A stretch of 64,000 bases of DNA, taken from NCBI GenBank assembly GCA_039090855.1, contig CM077005.1, positions 76,814,607-76,878,606 on the forward strand, in the 5' to 3' direction. The translations under genes were made by a program, and so were the position numbers. Positions 50,909 to 62,441 of the stretch are shown one piece after another. Source of the stretch: Macrothele yani (lineage: Eukaryota; Arthropoda; Arachnida; Araneae; Macrothelidae). Position 1 is the first letter of the stretch. Every line of letters begins with the position of its first letter. The notes beneath the pieces are model-generated. The model was given only the letters and a program-made list of their open reading frames with translations. It was not told the DNA's origin and did not search any database.

Positions 50909-53900
50909 TCACTGGTGACCACGTAGCATAGAAGGAACTTTCACGGCATGCAGAGATGGCAGACTGGTACTCCTGCTGTAAGCGGGAGAGGAGGCGATTG
51001 CGGGAATATCCGAGTAGGGCAGCACTGGCTTGATTAGAAGACGCAGGAAGAGGTAGACTGCGGAGTTGCTGATAATACACGTAGATGACGTGTTGCACCA
51101 CAACAAACACGTGAGAACGCACTGGTTGAAGGAGCACTGGCGGATGAGCACAGAGAGAAGATGATGGTATGCTGCAAAAGTGAGGTCGACGGTGCAGGAG
51201 AGATGAGCGATGGAGAACGCCAGATGTAGCATAGGTAGTATTGCAGGGCAGTAAAGGTAGACGCGCGGAACGTCCGCCTCGTGCGCGCAGATGGAGAAAA
51301 GAGGGGAAGAGAGAAGTGGCATGCGGTGAAGAAGGGATGGAATGGGGAGCCGGTTATGAAGGATGAGCCAGTGGGTATTGAGTTCTAGCGGGGACGAAAG
51401 AGGCGAGCGGGCAGCAGCCCGGACAGTAGAAACAGTAGCAGGAAGGACACCGTGGATAGGGAGAGGTGAAGGGGAAGCAGAGAAGGAGAGAAACCGATAA
51501 AGGGATTTAGTAGAGAACGAGAACAGAGGAAGAGACAGGTCAGAGACACGCAGAAAGAAAGGGAGTGGTTGCGGTGCAGAAAGTACAGAGACAAGGCCAA
51601 GAGGAGTTGCGAGATTAGGAAACTGAGAAACGATAGCAGAGCAGAGAGAGTCGTAGACGTAGCGAGCTGAAGGAGAGGAGAGAATAGCAGGCGGAAGGCT
51701 AGAAAAGGAGCACCAGCAGAGGTCAGGTTTAGTAAGGTCGCGGACCGTTACTACCCCAGCACGAAGCCAGGAGAAGAAATCGAAGCAGGGAAGATGAGGG
51801 GGACGAAGTAGCGAGGAGAAGAAGAGAGGTTCACAGAGAAGGTCGAGAGTAGAAGAGGGAGGGGAGCAAATAAGAAGGAAAAAACGCAGGAAAGTAAGGG
51901 CCTCAGAATAGGCAGGAGGTAGTTTGGAGGAAAGAGAAGGAAAGCACTCCATTAGTAAGAGATAGGAGAATGCAAAATGAGGGTTGTGCGTGGAGATGAG
52001 GACATCGCACACAACAACGGCAAACGGAGCAGAAGCAGTGAAAAGACGTAGGAACATGACCATGCGGCTGGCTCGACAGTAGAGCTGAACATCAATAAGC
52101 CCAATTCCACCAGGAGCTGGAGGAAGACAGAGCTTGGTGACAGCGACCCAGTGATGACCGGACCACACGACACGGGTGAGGCAACCGGTGATTTCTCGGA
52201 GGCAGTAAAGTAGAGGAGTTGAGGCAATCCAGGAGTACTGACTCAGAGAAATAAGATGGGTGCGTGCAAGGTTGGCTCGTTGATAAAACGATGTGCAGAA
52301 TTGAGCACGGCGCCAACAGGCAGCTGCTCGAATGAGACGTGGACGAATCGCACTACGGGTGGCTGTTGAAGAAGCATGAGGCGAACCTAGAAACACCTCG
52401 AGGAAGCTCTGAGTCAACGATGACCAGGTGAGCCGGAGTCTGTACGACCAGACCACGCACCGCACTACAGTCCAGTGCATTTGGTGGCATTAAGTTCTGC
52501 AGCAGAGCAAGAGGCATAGGTATCAAAAAGATGACGGAGCTGAAAGAACTGAGAATCAGCACGGATGCACACGATGGTATCCTCAGCGTAAGCGTTTCAG
52601 GAGATTGAGTTGAGCCTAGTGCTTGCAACTGGTGGTGGTAAATATGCTTGGAGAGAGTGCTCTACTGAGCGCAGGAACGGCTCCACTGCGATGGCGAAGA
52701 GTTGCCTTGATAACGGGCAGCCTTGTCCTACACCACGGCAGAAGGGGATGGGCGCAGTGAGAAAGGAGGCCGTCTTAACGTGGAAAACGGCGTCCCGGTA
52801 GAGAGAGAGAATGAGAGAAGCAAAGGAGGGAGGAAAATCAAAGCTCAGAAGAGTGTTAGAAAGATAAGTATGGGAAATATTATCAAAAGCAGAGCGAAGA
52901 TCAAGAAAGAAATGGGCAAGAGGCTCAGAGCGTGCATTAGCAAGGTGAAGAAGGTCGCAGAGAAGCAGAACCTTATGAGAGATAGAACGGCCGGGAACGG
53001 TGTAAGTTTGATTAGGAGAAAGAATGTACGGGAGAATAGAGTTAAGCCGGAGGGAGAGACGTTTAGTATAGAGTGTGTAGTTTAGGTTAAGGAGGGAGAT
53101 AGGACGCCAATTCCCCAAGTCAAGAGGGTCTGCTTTCTTGGGGAAAAGAACATTATATGAACCTGCGAAATTCCTCGGGAGAGTAGAGCAGTGAAAAGCA
53201 GCAGTTAGAGCACAGAGGAGAAAAGGCAAGAGCGCGGAAGAGAAAGTACGGTAGAAGAGCAAAGGGAGGCCGTCCGGACCCGGAACAGCGTGAGGGTTAA
53301 GAGAAGAAAAAAATCGGAGAGCTCACAAGAAGTAGAAGGGAGAAGAAGAGAGGCAGAAAGATGAGGGGGGGGGGGACCTAAGGTAGATTGGAGAGAAGAT
53401 GAGCAGAAGCAGAGGAGGAACTAGGAGGAATTTCACAGAATTTATCGGCGAAAAACCGGCGTACCTGAGAGCAAATGACATCTGGATCGGAAGTGATGAT
53501 ACCGGACGGAAGACGAAGGTGACGGATGGATTGAAGTAGAGGTACGGCGATCTGACTCAATTGATGTGAGGATGAGCAATTCGCTGGGTTGAAATGTTGT
53601 AGACGAAAGCGGATGAAGGCTTGCTGTGCGAGGGGTTCCAGTAGCGCCTTGAGCTCAGCTTGGTATACAGGAAAGAGCGTATCAGTTAAACTGATGAGGG
53701 ATAGCATCTATCGAGCATGATCGAGTTGCATCAATCGAAGGGTCTTCGCTGTAAAAGATAGCTGGCGGATGTGGAGAATGAGCTGCTGTTTGGTCTCCAA
53801 CCAATACAAAAGAGCACAGGGAGCAGACTGCAGCCCCACCCGACGGGCATCGAGGAAGGCATGGATGGAAGAACAGAACTCGGAATCACCAAGCACTGTA

Positions 53901-54944
53901 GTATCAAAGGTCCATGGGCGGACTGTTCGAGAAGGCAGCAACGCGACGAACACGGTCAGAGTAACCACGCAATGGTCGGAGGACGCTGTGGGGTGATGGA
54001 GAGAATCTGTCACTGCCGGAAGGAGCGATGGCGAAGCATAATAGCAATCCAAGCGAGCGGTCAGGGGAGCTCGCGTCCCAGACGAACGCCAGGTGTTAGA
54101 GGGGTCCGCAGGATGAAGATGCCGGTGGACGTCAACTAGAGAAAAGTCCGAGACAAAGTCTTGGAGGAGGGCGACAAGGTCAGTGCGGTGCTCACAAGAC
54201 ACTAGCAAGCGATCCAGAGACGAGTTAAGAGTGCAGTTCAAATCACCTATGAGAAGCACTCGATCAGAGGAAGAAACCTGAGAGAGGACTCCCAGGAGGC
54301 TCGTGAACAGCAGTGATAGGTGCATAGAGGAACATGGTATGTAGATGTTGAAGACATGAAAAAGGATTCCAGCTAGAGTGAAGGAGATTTGCTGCAGAAG
54401 ATCTCGGAAGATATTGCGGACGGAGAGTGAAGACAGGGTGGTTCGAAAGTGATGACGATCACCAATAGCGAGACCACCGTGCACAGAGTAACGGAAAACA
54501 TGGTGAAAGGTGAAGTCCCAAGTGCGCCATCTATGAAAAAGTGTCGAGGAGTGGCAGTTGGTCGGCCCCAAGCGGCGAGAAATCTTCCAGAACGAAAGTG
54601 TTAGTGAGGGGGTTAGCAAACCTCCTACAATTCAGAGTGGCGACCTTGAATGGGTAAGTCCGACGTCGGATGAAGAGCAGCTGTGGTAGCTTTCTGGAAT
54701 ATGTCGAGGCGATTGATACCACGACACCACAAGACGTAGTTGGGTTGCTTGGCATTATGCCGGAGGAATTTGAGGATGGAAGTTGCCTGGTCGAAGAACT
54801 AGGGGAAAACTGCTTCCAACTGCTGTACAAAGATGAGTGAAACCTCCCGATTTGTTTTATGAGTGAGGAACTCGTAAAGATCATCAAAAGAGACAGGTTC
54901 TGAAGGAAGAGAGGCATTGGTAAACAGAGTCGAGAAATCTTCAA
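50909..54944 (-). pseudogene. LINE ORF2: AP endonuclease plus reverse transcriptase, decayed
   Basis: Endonuclease: FKVATLNCRRFANPLTN (about 54.64 kb), LLIGDLNCTLNSSLDRL (54.26 kb, GDxN), SSDHCVV (53.97 kb, catalytic SDH); the block with the catalytic Glu seems deleted near 54.55 kb. RT at 53.26-52.48 kb: NWRPISLLNLNYTLYTKRLS, SPNQTYTVPGRSISHKVLL, FFLDLRSAFDNISH (motif A), GVGQGCPLSRQLFAIAVEPF (motif B), a TGA, then NAYAEDTIVC, motif C with YADD changed to YAED. The C-terminal part (52.48-50.91 kb) has APGGIGLIDVQLYCRASR and THWLILHNRLPIP, then a Cys/His end (ICAHEADVPRVYLYC). At least four frame changes. Confidence 0.88.
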
Positions 54945-56464
54945 ACGTCGGCAGAGGACCCTTGGACTTTGAAGAGGAAGAGCTAGAGCGTGACAGGGGG
55001 GACTTGGATCTTGCTAGACCGGTGGAACGATGTGAGCGGCCAGTCGGAGAAGGTGACTTCTTCTTTTTCCTTCGGGCCTCGGTACTGGTAGTAGAGCGAC
55101 GTTTGTCGTGAATCGATGACACACGAGATGTGGAATCAGAGTAAAGGTTCACCTCATTGCCGAGAGCAAAAGTGCAGACGGTGAATGAAGCTTGAAGACC
55201 AGTCGTGATGACTCTGATGGAGAGAGAACACGGGAAGGCAAAGAGGGATCAAGCGGAGGAAAATCCGACAGAGTGGAGAAAGCAACATCGGAAGGAGCGT
55301 GCTGATCGAAGGCTTTAATCCGATTTTCGGCAGAACTGGGTCCAGGAGGTGCAGACGCAGGAGGAGACATGGCAGCAGAAACGAAGGAAGTGGTAGAATG
55401 CTGCTTTGGAGCTGCAGGAGTCAGTGGCTCTGCATGGGGGCAATGAGCTTGCTGATGGCCGTAAGCCTTGCAGCGTGAGCAATGAGCAGAGGTGAGAAGC
55501 TCAATTCGGCGGTGCTCGTTACCACAACGAACATCGCGGAACCGTGGAAACTTTATGAGATGCTCTTCCGACGGGAAGATGATGCGAGCAGTTCTACGGA
55601 AGCCACAGATATGTTTATCATCGGGGTCAGAGGGGGAAGAGGAGAGGGTCTTCACTGAGCCGACTACTTTGCCGCATCGACAAAATGCAGCACACAGCAT
55701 ATCATCAGAGATATCCGGGGATACCTGGTGTAGAGAGACCAGAACAGGACACTGAGCGATAGATTCCGCTAAGAGGTGACGATCACCAATTGATAGACCC
55801 CGAGACAAGACAAGCTCGGCATACTTTTTCTTCGAAAAATAAATAATCACAGTTTGTGGCTTTCGGGTGAGGTGGGTGATGGCACCAGAAGGAAGCATCT
55901 TCTTGAGAGCGGAGCTGTACTGTTTCAAAGGAGTGTTTGGCAGCGCGTCAAAACAAACCCCCAACTCGAGGGTCGAATGAAGACGTTGACCAGCAGAAGA
56001 GTTCTCGGGAATGTCTAACAAGATGGTGTCACCGTTGAGAGTAGCGTAAGAATCCATAGGGGGCAGACGCGACGAGGAGGAGGCCGGTGGAATAAAAGAG
56101 GCAGCCGCAGAATACATGCATGCAGAAGCGCCTCTTCTGACAGGCATTGACGCAGCATGAGACAATGTACTGGAACAGAGGCAGTAGAAACTGTAGAGGG
56201 AAGATTTCCGATGCCATCAAAGACGTCCGTGAATTCATCATCATCAGCAGAGGCCAGTGACGTCACATCCACGTTCTCAATGGCATAGTCGGAGAACCGG
56301 GCAGGGGAAGAGGTGCAAATAACAGGAGGAAGATTAAGAGGCTCTCCACTAGCAAGCGAATATGATTGGTCGGCTGCGACTGGCGTTGAGGAGGCGACGC
56401 GAAGAGCTGCGGTGATGTGGGCGGGAACAACGCCCACATCGGCAGATGCCGTAATCAATGGCAA
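54799..56464 (-). pseudogene. LINE ORF1 (CCHC knuckle), decayed
   Basis: Three frames cover it: 56464-56170 (Ser/Ala-rich N-terminus, no ATG found), 56165-55149 (core) and 55152-54799 (C-terminus). Core: FDALPNTPLKQYSSALKKML, PQTVIIYFSKKKYAELVLSR, CPVLVSLHQVSPDISDDMLC, GKVVGSVKTLSSSPSD, RRTARIIFPSEEHLIKF, and knuckle CSRCKAYGHQQAHC (C-x2-C-x4-H-x4-C). The core aligns without gaps over 30 residues with the ORF1 at 38.9 kb (PVNITFYLVQQEVPD). The C-terminus has RRKKKKSPSPTGRS and then FEDFSTLF. Confidence 0.85.
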
Positions 56465-56663
56465 GGGTTAACGAAGAAAACGACCAGCTCCATGTGGAAG
56501 TTAAAATACTGATAATGAAAAAAAATAAGCACTCACCAACTCGTGAGGGATCTTCAACGAAAGCACAGACCTTTAACTTTGGTTCACACACAGAAGAACA
56601 ATGATGGGACACACAAAACACGTACGTGAAGCACTCAAACACGGAGCTCGCGAAAACACGTGT

Positions 56664-56756
56664 AGGCCAAGGGTGGACCGACACCGAACTAACGTATGTC
56701 AATAAATGCTATTATGTTTCTCTTCTAGGTGTCCGGTTACTTTTGTCAATATAGTG
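56664..56756 (+). mobile_element. Tc1 family D, copy 2, right end
   Basis: Continues the Tc1-D sequence after the LINE: GGTGGACCGACACCGAACTA, ATGTCAATAAATGCT, and the right inverted repeat GTTACTTTTGTCAATATAGTG before TA. Confidence 0.92.
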
Positions 56757-56970
56757 TATATGTCTTCAGTTAGCCATTAAACTGGTCTTTTCGATGGAAG
56801 CACACAAGGCTAGAGTTAGTCACTTGAGGTTATCTTTACACTGAGAGCCTTTTCTGTTCATATGGGCAGTTCTAGGTCACTATATTGTAAATAAAGCCTC
56901 TATCGTTTGGCTGCCAGTGGTAATACAAAAATATTGTGTGCATTAAAATGCTTTTCAATGAATGTGTTAT
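56757..56970. other. Short spacer
   Basis: Unassigned DNA between Tc1-D copy 2 and Tc1-A copy 3. Confidence 0.4.
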
Positions 56971-56971
56971 A

Positions 56972-58383
56972 CACTGACGGAAAATAAAATCCCAACACCA
57001 CGAAAAAGTAGTTGTAGAGGAATGAAATGGCGGCAATACATTTGTATAGGTAACATATTTAATCGATTAAGGTTTCAAGATCACAGCTTATTGTAAGCGC
57101 GAGAAGAGCCATTTTAAATGTGAAATGCTGGTACATTAATAACCGGTGTAACCGCCAGAATGTTGAATGCAAGCACGCAAACGTTCATGCATTGTGTCGT
57201 ACAGGTGCTGGATGTCAGTTTGTGGGATGGAGTTCCATGCCTGTTGCACTTGGTCGGTCAATACAGGGACGGTTACTGCTGGTTGGGGGTGACGCTGGAG
57301 TTGTCGTCCAATGATGTCCCATACGTGCTCGAAAGATCTGGTGATCTAGCAGGCCCCGGCAACATGTCGACACTCTGTAGAGCATGTTGGGTTACAACAG
57401 CGGTATGCAGGCGAGCGTGATCCTGTTGGAAAACACCCCTGGAATGCTGTTCATGAATGGCAGCACAATAGGTTGAATCACCAGACTGACGTGCAGTCAG
57501 GGTGCGTGGGATAACCACGAGAGTGCTCCTGCTGTCATAGGAAATTGCTCCCCAGACCCTAACTCCAGGTGTAGGTCCAGTGTGTCTCGGCCGCAGACAG
57601 GTTGGTTGCAGGCGCTCACCTGGCCTCCTTCTAACCAACACACGGCCATCACTGGCACCCAGGCAGAACCGGCTTTCATCAGAAAACACAACAGATATTC
57701 ACTCCGTCCTCCAATGAGCTCTAGCTTGACACCACTGACGTCGCAAACGGCAGTGGTTTGGAGTCAGTGGATTGCACGCTACAGGGCGTCTGGCATGGAG
57801 CTGACCTTCAAGTAACCGATTTGTAACCGTTCGTTTTGTCACTGTGGTGGCAACTGCAGCTCGAATTGCTGCCGCAGATGCGGTACGATGCGCCACGGCT
57901 ATACGCCGTACACGGCGGTCTTCCCTCTCAGTAGTGCCACGTGGCCGGCCGGAACCCGGTCTTCTTGAGGCAGTACCTTCCCTTGACCACCGCTGCCAAC
58001 AATCATGCACAGTGGCTACATTCCTGCCAATTCGTTCTGCAATATTGCAGAACGAAAATCCACCTTCTCGTAGCCCTATTACACGACCTCGTTCAAACTC
58101 CGTAAGCTGTTGATAATGGCTTCTTCGTCTTCTTAAAGGCATTCTTGACTAACATCAACACCCTACGTCGAATCTCAACGATAACTAACGCTCACGAACG
58201 TTATAGCGCGTATTTACAGCAAACCTGCTTTGCATGTTCCGAGGGCGCTGCTAGCGCCACACGTATGCGCCGAGCGCGAAATTTGCATAGACGTCATTTT
58301 ACAGATGTACTCTCACAGCTTACCAACTGTCGTTTATCTAACACAACCCCTTCTTGGTGTTGGGATTTCTTTTTCCGTCAGTA
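56972..58383 (-). mobile_element. Tc1-like transposon, family A, copy 3
   Basis: Ends CACTGACGGAAAATAAAATC and TTTCTTTTTCCGTCAGTA, TA on both sides. Very similar to copies 1 and 2 but shorter by 16 bp in the coding part. Minus orientation. Confidence 0.95.
57136..58142 (-). pseudogene. Tc1-like transposase pseudogene (family A, copy 3)
   Basis: ATG 58142 (MPLRRRRSHYQQLTEFERGR). Open through the DNA-binding region and linker to a TGA in place of Trp in TEWRSVV (about 57.70 kb). Then FSDESRFCLGASDGRVLVRR and GVRVWGAISYDSRST. Three small deletions (about 8, 1 and 7 bp) at LTAQLYV, PGGVFQQ and SPIEHVWD break the frame; the sum accounts for the 16-bp deficit. Second block is QQDHARLH (Asp kept). 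The most damaged of the three A copies. Confidence 0.9.
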
Positions 58384-59340
58384 TAGAATTAAATTAAGAG
58401 TTTGCCTGTGGAGTTTTTTCTGTACTTCGCAAAATAGGGCGTTTTTGTTGGTGTTTCAATAATGACGACACAGGAACTGCAGTTATGCAGTTTGAGCTTT
58501 AAATTTTCATTTAACAAATAAACGGAATCTTTCTTCCTGTAATTTAAAGGAACGAAAATGACTTGATAATTTGTCCGGAGCAGACGTTCTGTGATTCAAA
58601 GAATGAATAAGTAAATAAATAAAAATAAATAGATGAAATGAGAAAGTGGATCTAAGAGGATAGTGCAGACGAATGCTCGATCGTGGAGAGATCTAAATTA
58701 AGTCATTAAGTATTTCAAACAGCAGAGCTCATGAAACTTGTGTGCTATAGCGGACTTGCGCGCAATCTGTGTCAAGGTTTCTTCCTACGAACCATTTCGT
58801 GTTTCGTGTAGACGGTGGATGATGTTGCCGAAAAGTAATTTTGTGAAGGTAGTAAAAAAGTAATTTCGCTCAGAAGAGAAAATCTCTAGTTCTCAGCTGC
58901 GTCAAAAAAGAAATGTACACATACGCTAAAACTACTTGCTCTTTACTTAGATTTTAAAAGACAATAAGAGTAAAAATCAGAATTTTGCCTTGCTAAAGTC
59001 TGATCTTCTTGATTTCTTGCATCGTACCGTACTTTCACTGACGAAAGGCATTGGAACAGTTGTTTATTGAAATTTTTATTCAAGCTTTTCATTCCGGTGC
59101 TGTTGCCTTTTGTTTTATCTATTACATTCTTTAATACGTTCCTCTATATGTCTTTCAACTTTCATTACGCTTGAATATGTCATTTACACTATGCTTCCGG
59201 ATGAACTCGCAAATCCCCTTCTACTGGTGCAAGCAGAAGCGTAATTAGGCATTTCTTTCTGCGCCCGGGCCAAACCATAAACTATTGCGCCCCTCATCTA
59301 TCTTTCTATTTTTTTATACATACACTAATTTAATTGGTAT
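58384..59340. other. Unassigned AT-rich DNA
   Basis: No gene or known repeat recognised between Tc1-A copy 3 and the RTE tail. A TA microsatellite at 59341-59357 marks the LINE 3' end. Confidence 0.45.
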
Positions 59341-61190
59341 GTATATATATATATATCATCATCATCATTGTCAACCATTATCAATCCACTGCTGGACGAA
59401 GGTCTCCCCAAGTTTCATCCACAACGGTCTGTCGTGTGCCAGTCTCCTCCATGTCACTCCCGCATACTTTAGAATTTCATCCACCCATCTCCCATGTGGT
59501 CTTCTTCAGGGTCATTTCCTGTCCCTTGGAATACAATCTAAAATTTCGGCTGTCCATCGATGGTCTGTCCTTCTGGCAGTATGTCCAGCCCATAGCCATT
59601 TCAGGGATTTAACTCTCATCATGATGTCTTGAACTCTTGTCATTTTACGGATCCACGAGTTCCTCTTCTTATCTCTCCTAGTTACACCAAGCATGCACCT
59701 CTCCATGCTGCTTTGAGGTGTCTGCAGCCTTTGTATGTCTCTTTTAGTGAAGGTCCACATCTCTGCACTATATGTAAGCACTGGAAGGATGCATTGATCA
59801 AACACTTTTCTTTTAAGACATAATGGCATATTGCTCTTGAAAATTATGCCGTTTCTTCCAAAAGCTCTCCAGGCAAGTTTTGTACGCCGATTAATTTCTT
59901 CATCAATGTAACCCTCACTTGATATCTGCTGTCCAAGAAAAACGTACATGTCTGTTATCTTCAGCTTTTCTCCATCAATCGATAAATCTTCATTTCTTGT
60001 AAAAGCATTGAACATCACTTTTGTCTTCTAAAAGTTTATTTTTAATCCCACTTCTTTACACTTGAAAGCAAGTTCCTGGATCATACTCTGCAGCTCTGAT
60101 GGGGTAGTTGCAAACATGACTACGTCATCAGCAAAACGAAGATGGGTTAGATAATCTTCATTAACCTTTATCCCTTTGTTTTCCCAGTTCAGTGATTGAA
60201 AGAAATTTTCCAATGTGGCATTAAAGAGCTTCGGAGAAATGGTGTCACCTTGTCTCACTCCCTTTCCAATTTTTATGTGTGTTGTATTTTCAAACAGCCG
60301 AATCTTTGCACTCGCATTTTCATAGATGTTATTAATAATATTAATGTATGCATCTTCAATACCGCATGATTTCAGAGCCATTGTAACTGCTGATGGTTTC
60401 ACCAAATCAAAGGCTTTTTCATAATCGGTCATGCACAATGGAAGTTCATATTCCCTCGCTCTTTCAATTAGTTCTCTCAGTACGTGGATATGATCTATTG
60501 TGCTTTAGCCACTCCTGAATGCAGCATGATCTCTCCGTTGATCCATGTCCAGTGTCTCCTTCAAGCGGTGTGAAAGAACTTTAGTGAAGATTTTATAAAC
60601 CACTGATAGGAGGCTGATAGGTCTGATAAGAGGCTGATAGTTCCTGAAATCCCCAATGTCACATTTTTAATGTAGCAGGATCGTTGTGGCGTTGTTCCAG
60701 TCCTCAGGAATCTTCCCTTCCTTAAGGCATCGAGTGAAAATTTGGGCGAGTACTGTTTCGATTTCTCCACTTGCTTCTTGTATGATGTCTACAGTAATTC
60801 CATCTTCTCTTGGAGCTTTTCCCCGCTTCATGTTCTTGATTGCATGTGCAACTTCTGCTAGGAGGACTGGAGTTCTTCTGGTACTGGTACCTTTCATGAT
60901 GTCTGGAGTACATGTATCATCTCTTTCATATAATTTGGAGTATAAATCTTTCACTCTTGTCAAAATTTCGCCTCTATTTCTTGTTACAGAACCATCTTCT
61001 TTTCTCAGAGCCAAAATCTGTTTTCTTCCCTTACTCAGATGTCTCTTTGCTCTCTTCAGGCTTTGGTTGTTTTCAATTGCTTTCCTCACTAGTTCACAGT
61101 TGAATTTCCTTACGTCTTCAGTGAAACTTTTTCGTACTGTCTTGCATAGCTCTATATATTCCACTTTGGAAGTCACATCTATATATATAT
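59341..61190 (-). mobile_element. RTE-clade LINE, copy 3, 5'-truncated
   Basis: Begins (3' end) with a TATA-ATCATCATCATC microsatellite tail and runs to about 61190, where it stops in the linker before the RT; the endonuclease is missing. This is the usual 5' truncation of incomplete reverse transcription. It serves as the reference for the rearranged copy at 6.7-11.9 kb. Confidence 0.9.
59400..61190 (-). pseudogene. RTE reverse transcriptase, in-frame with few stops
   Basis: The open parts at 61239-60667, 60438-60028 and 60018-59512 are all in one frame. Order: linker CELVRKAIENNQSLKRAKRH, LYSKLYERDD, AIKNMKRGKAPREDGITVD, KEGKIPEDW, a stop, PISLLSVVYKIFTKVLSHRL, DYEKAFDLVKPSAV, IGKGVRQGDTISPKLFNATL, LRFADDVVMFATTPSEL (FADD intact), a stop, LSIDGEKLKITDMYVFLGQQ, LKRKVFDQCILPVLTYSAEM, WLWAGHTARR and RWTAEILDCIPRDRK with a stop, then RWVDEI. 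Best RT frame in the window but without the endonuclease. Confidence 0.9.
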
Positions 61191-61197
61191 ATACACA

Positions 61198-62422
61198 CAC
61201 TATATTGACAAAAGTAACCGGACACTCCCTCAAAAGCAAATGAACGGATCCGCTGCGTTATTCAGATGCGCGGTACAGCTGCAAACGGTACAAAAACAAG
61301 CCTCATATTGCACTGTGAGGTTGAGTGAAAATCTCACGGCGGGAGGGAACCGACTTTGAGAAAGGAAACATTGTTAGCTGTTATATTAGTGGGTTATCCA
61401 TAAGAGAAACCGAGAGGCGTTTAAACATACCCAAGTCAACTGTTTTGGATGTACTAAGTAAGTGGAAGACACATGGCGTGCCTGAAGCAGCAAAACGTAC
61501 CGCACACCAAAGAAAATCAGTGATAGAGGACGACGAAGCCTCGGGAGAGACATTACAGTTAATTGGCGGAGTACTGCACAAGACCTCCGTATACAGGCGA
61601 GTAAAAATGCTGGAACCTCGGTATGTACACTTACCATTCGCAGAGAACTTCATTCCATGGGTTACCGTGGTCGTGCGGCTGCTCATAAGCCTTTCATCTA
61701 GACTCAGAATGCCACTCGTCGTTTTGCAAGGTGTAAAAAATACTTATCGTGGACCGTTGATCAATGGAAATGGGTCCTATGGACTGATGAATCAAGATAC
61801 ACGATCCATCAGTCTGATGGCAGTGTGTGCGAATGGCGACAGCCGGGGTAACGCTATTTACCACAATGTACTGTTCCTACGGTCAAGTTTGGAGCTGGCA
61901 GTGTACTCGTGTGGGGGTGTTTTTCGTGGTATGGTTCCTTCCTATTGGTTATCGTGGCCAAACCTGTTAACCAGTACGCCTACCTCGATATTCTGGACAA
62001 CTATGCCCTAATAAATCTGTGGCAATTATATGGAACCGAGCCTTGTTGGTACCAGCAGGACAATGCACCGAGCTATAAAGCAAGGACTGTTACTGCGTGG
62101 TTTGACGATAATTCCGTGTCGTGTGTTGACTGGCCAGCCCAGAGCCCCGGTCTTAATCACATAGAGCACCTGAAGGATGAATTAGAGCGTCGCATTAGAA
62201 GTTTGGAACCAAGGCCTACTACTAAGCAACAGTTAGCGGCAGAATTATGTACTGAATGGAAGCGCATGCCTATCGCTGTGTTCCATAACCTTGCCGAAAG
62301 CATGTCTCAAAAGGTCAGTGCATGCATTACGGCCAACGGTGGGCCAAGACCGAACTAATGTATGTCAATAAATGCTGTCTTGTGTTTCTCTTCTAGATGT
62401 GCGGTGACTTTTGTCAAAATGG
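61198..62422 (+). mobile_element. Tc1-like transposon, family D, copy 3
   Basis: Left end CACTATATTGACAAAAGTAA, right end TGACTTTTGTCAAAATGG, TA at the right. It sits directly beside the RTE copy 3 5' end, separated only by a TATATA-CACACAC microsatellite. Confidence 0.9.
61331..62358 (+). pseudogene. Tc1 transposase pseudogene (family D, copy 3)
   Basis: The ATG of copies 1 and 2 is ATC here (61331). HTH: KGNIVSCYISGLSIRETERR, LNIPKSTVLDVLSKW. A one-base deletion after AAKRT (about 61500) shifts the frame; RRELHSMGYRGRAAAHKPF and LWTDESRYTIHQSDGSV are present in the original register with an intact first Asp. From 61909 the frame is VWGCFSWYGSF, WYQQDNAPSYKAR, WPAQSPGLNHIEHLKDELER. All catalytic residues are present (34 spacing), but [12 protein letters not shown] has become SPGLNHIEHLKD. 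Confidence 0.88.
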
Positions 62423-62441
62423 TATATATATACAATATATA

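Larger units (their letters stand above)
50630..56663 (-). mobile_element. Full-length L1/Tx1-type LINE inserted in Tc1-D
   Basis: 6.03 kb minus-strand LINE with ORF1 and ORF2. It sits between AGGCCAAAGCTGG (50617-50629) and AGGCCAAGGGTGG (56664-56676), a 13-bp target duplication with two later changes inside the Tc1-D 3' end. On minus it starts ACACGTGTTTTCGCGAGC and ends near GCGATTCTGAAA with no poly(A). RT sequence (PISLLN, VPGRSI, GVGQGCPLS, EPFLRSV) is of the L1/Tx1 type. Confidence 0.88.

Noticed and set aside
52723..53085. Forward basic frame of 120 codons
   Set aside because: Antisense of the LINE reverse transcriptase, which has all RT motifs on minus.
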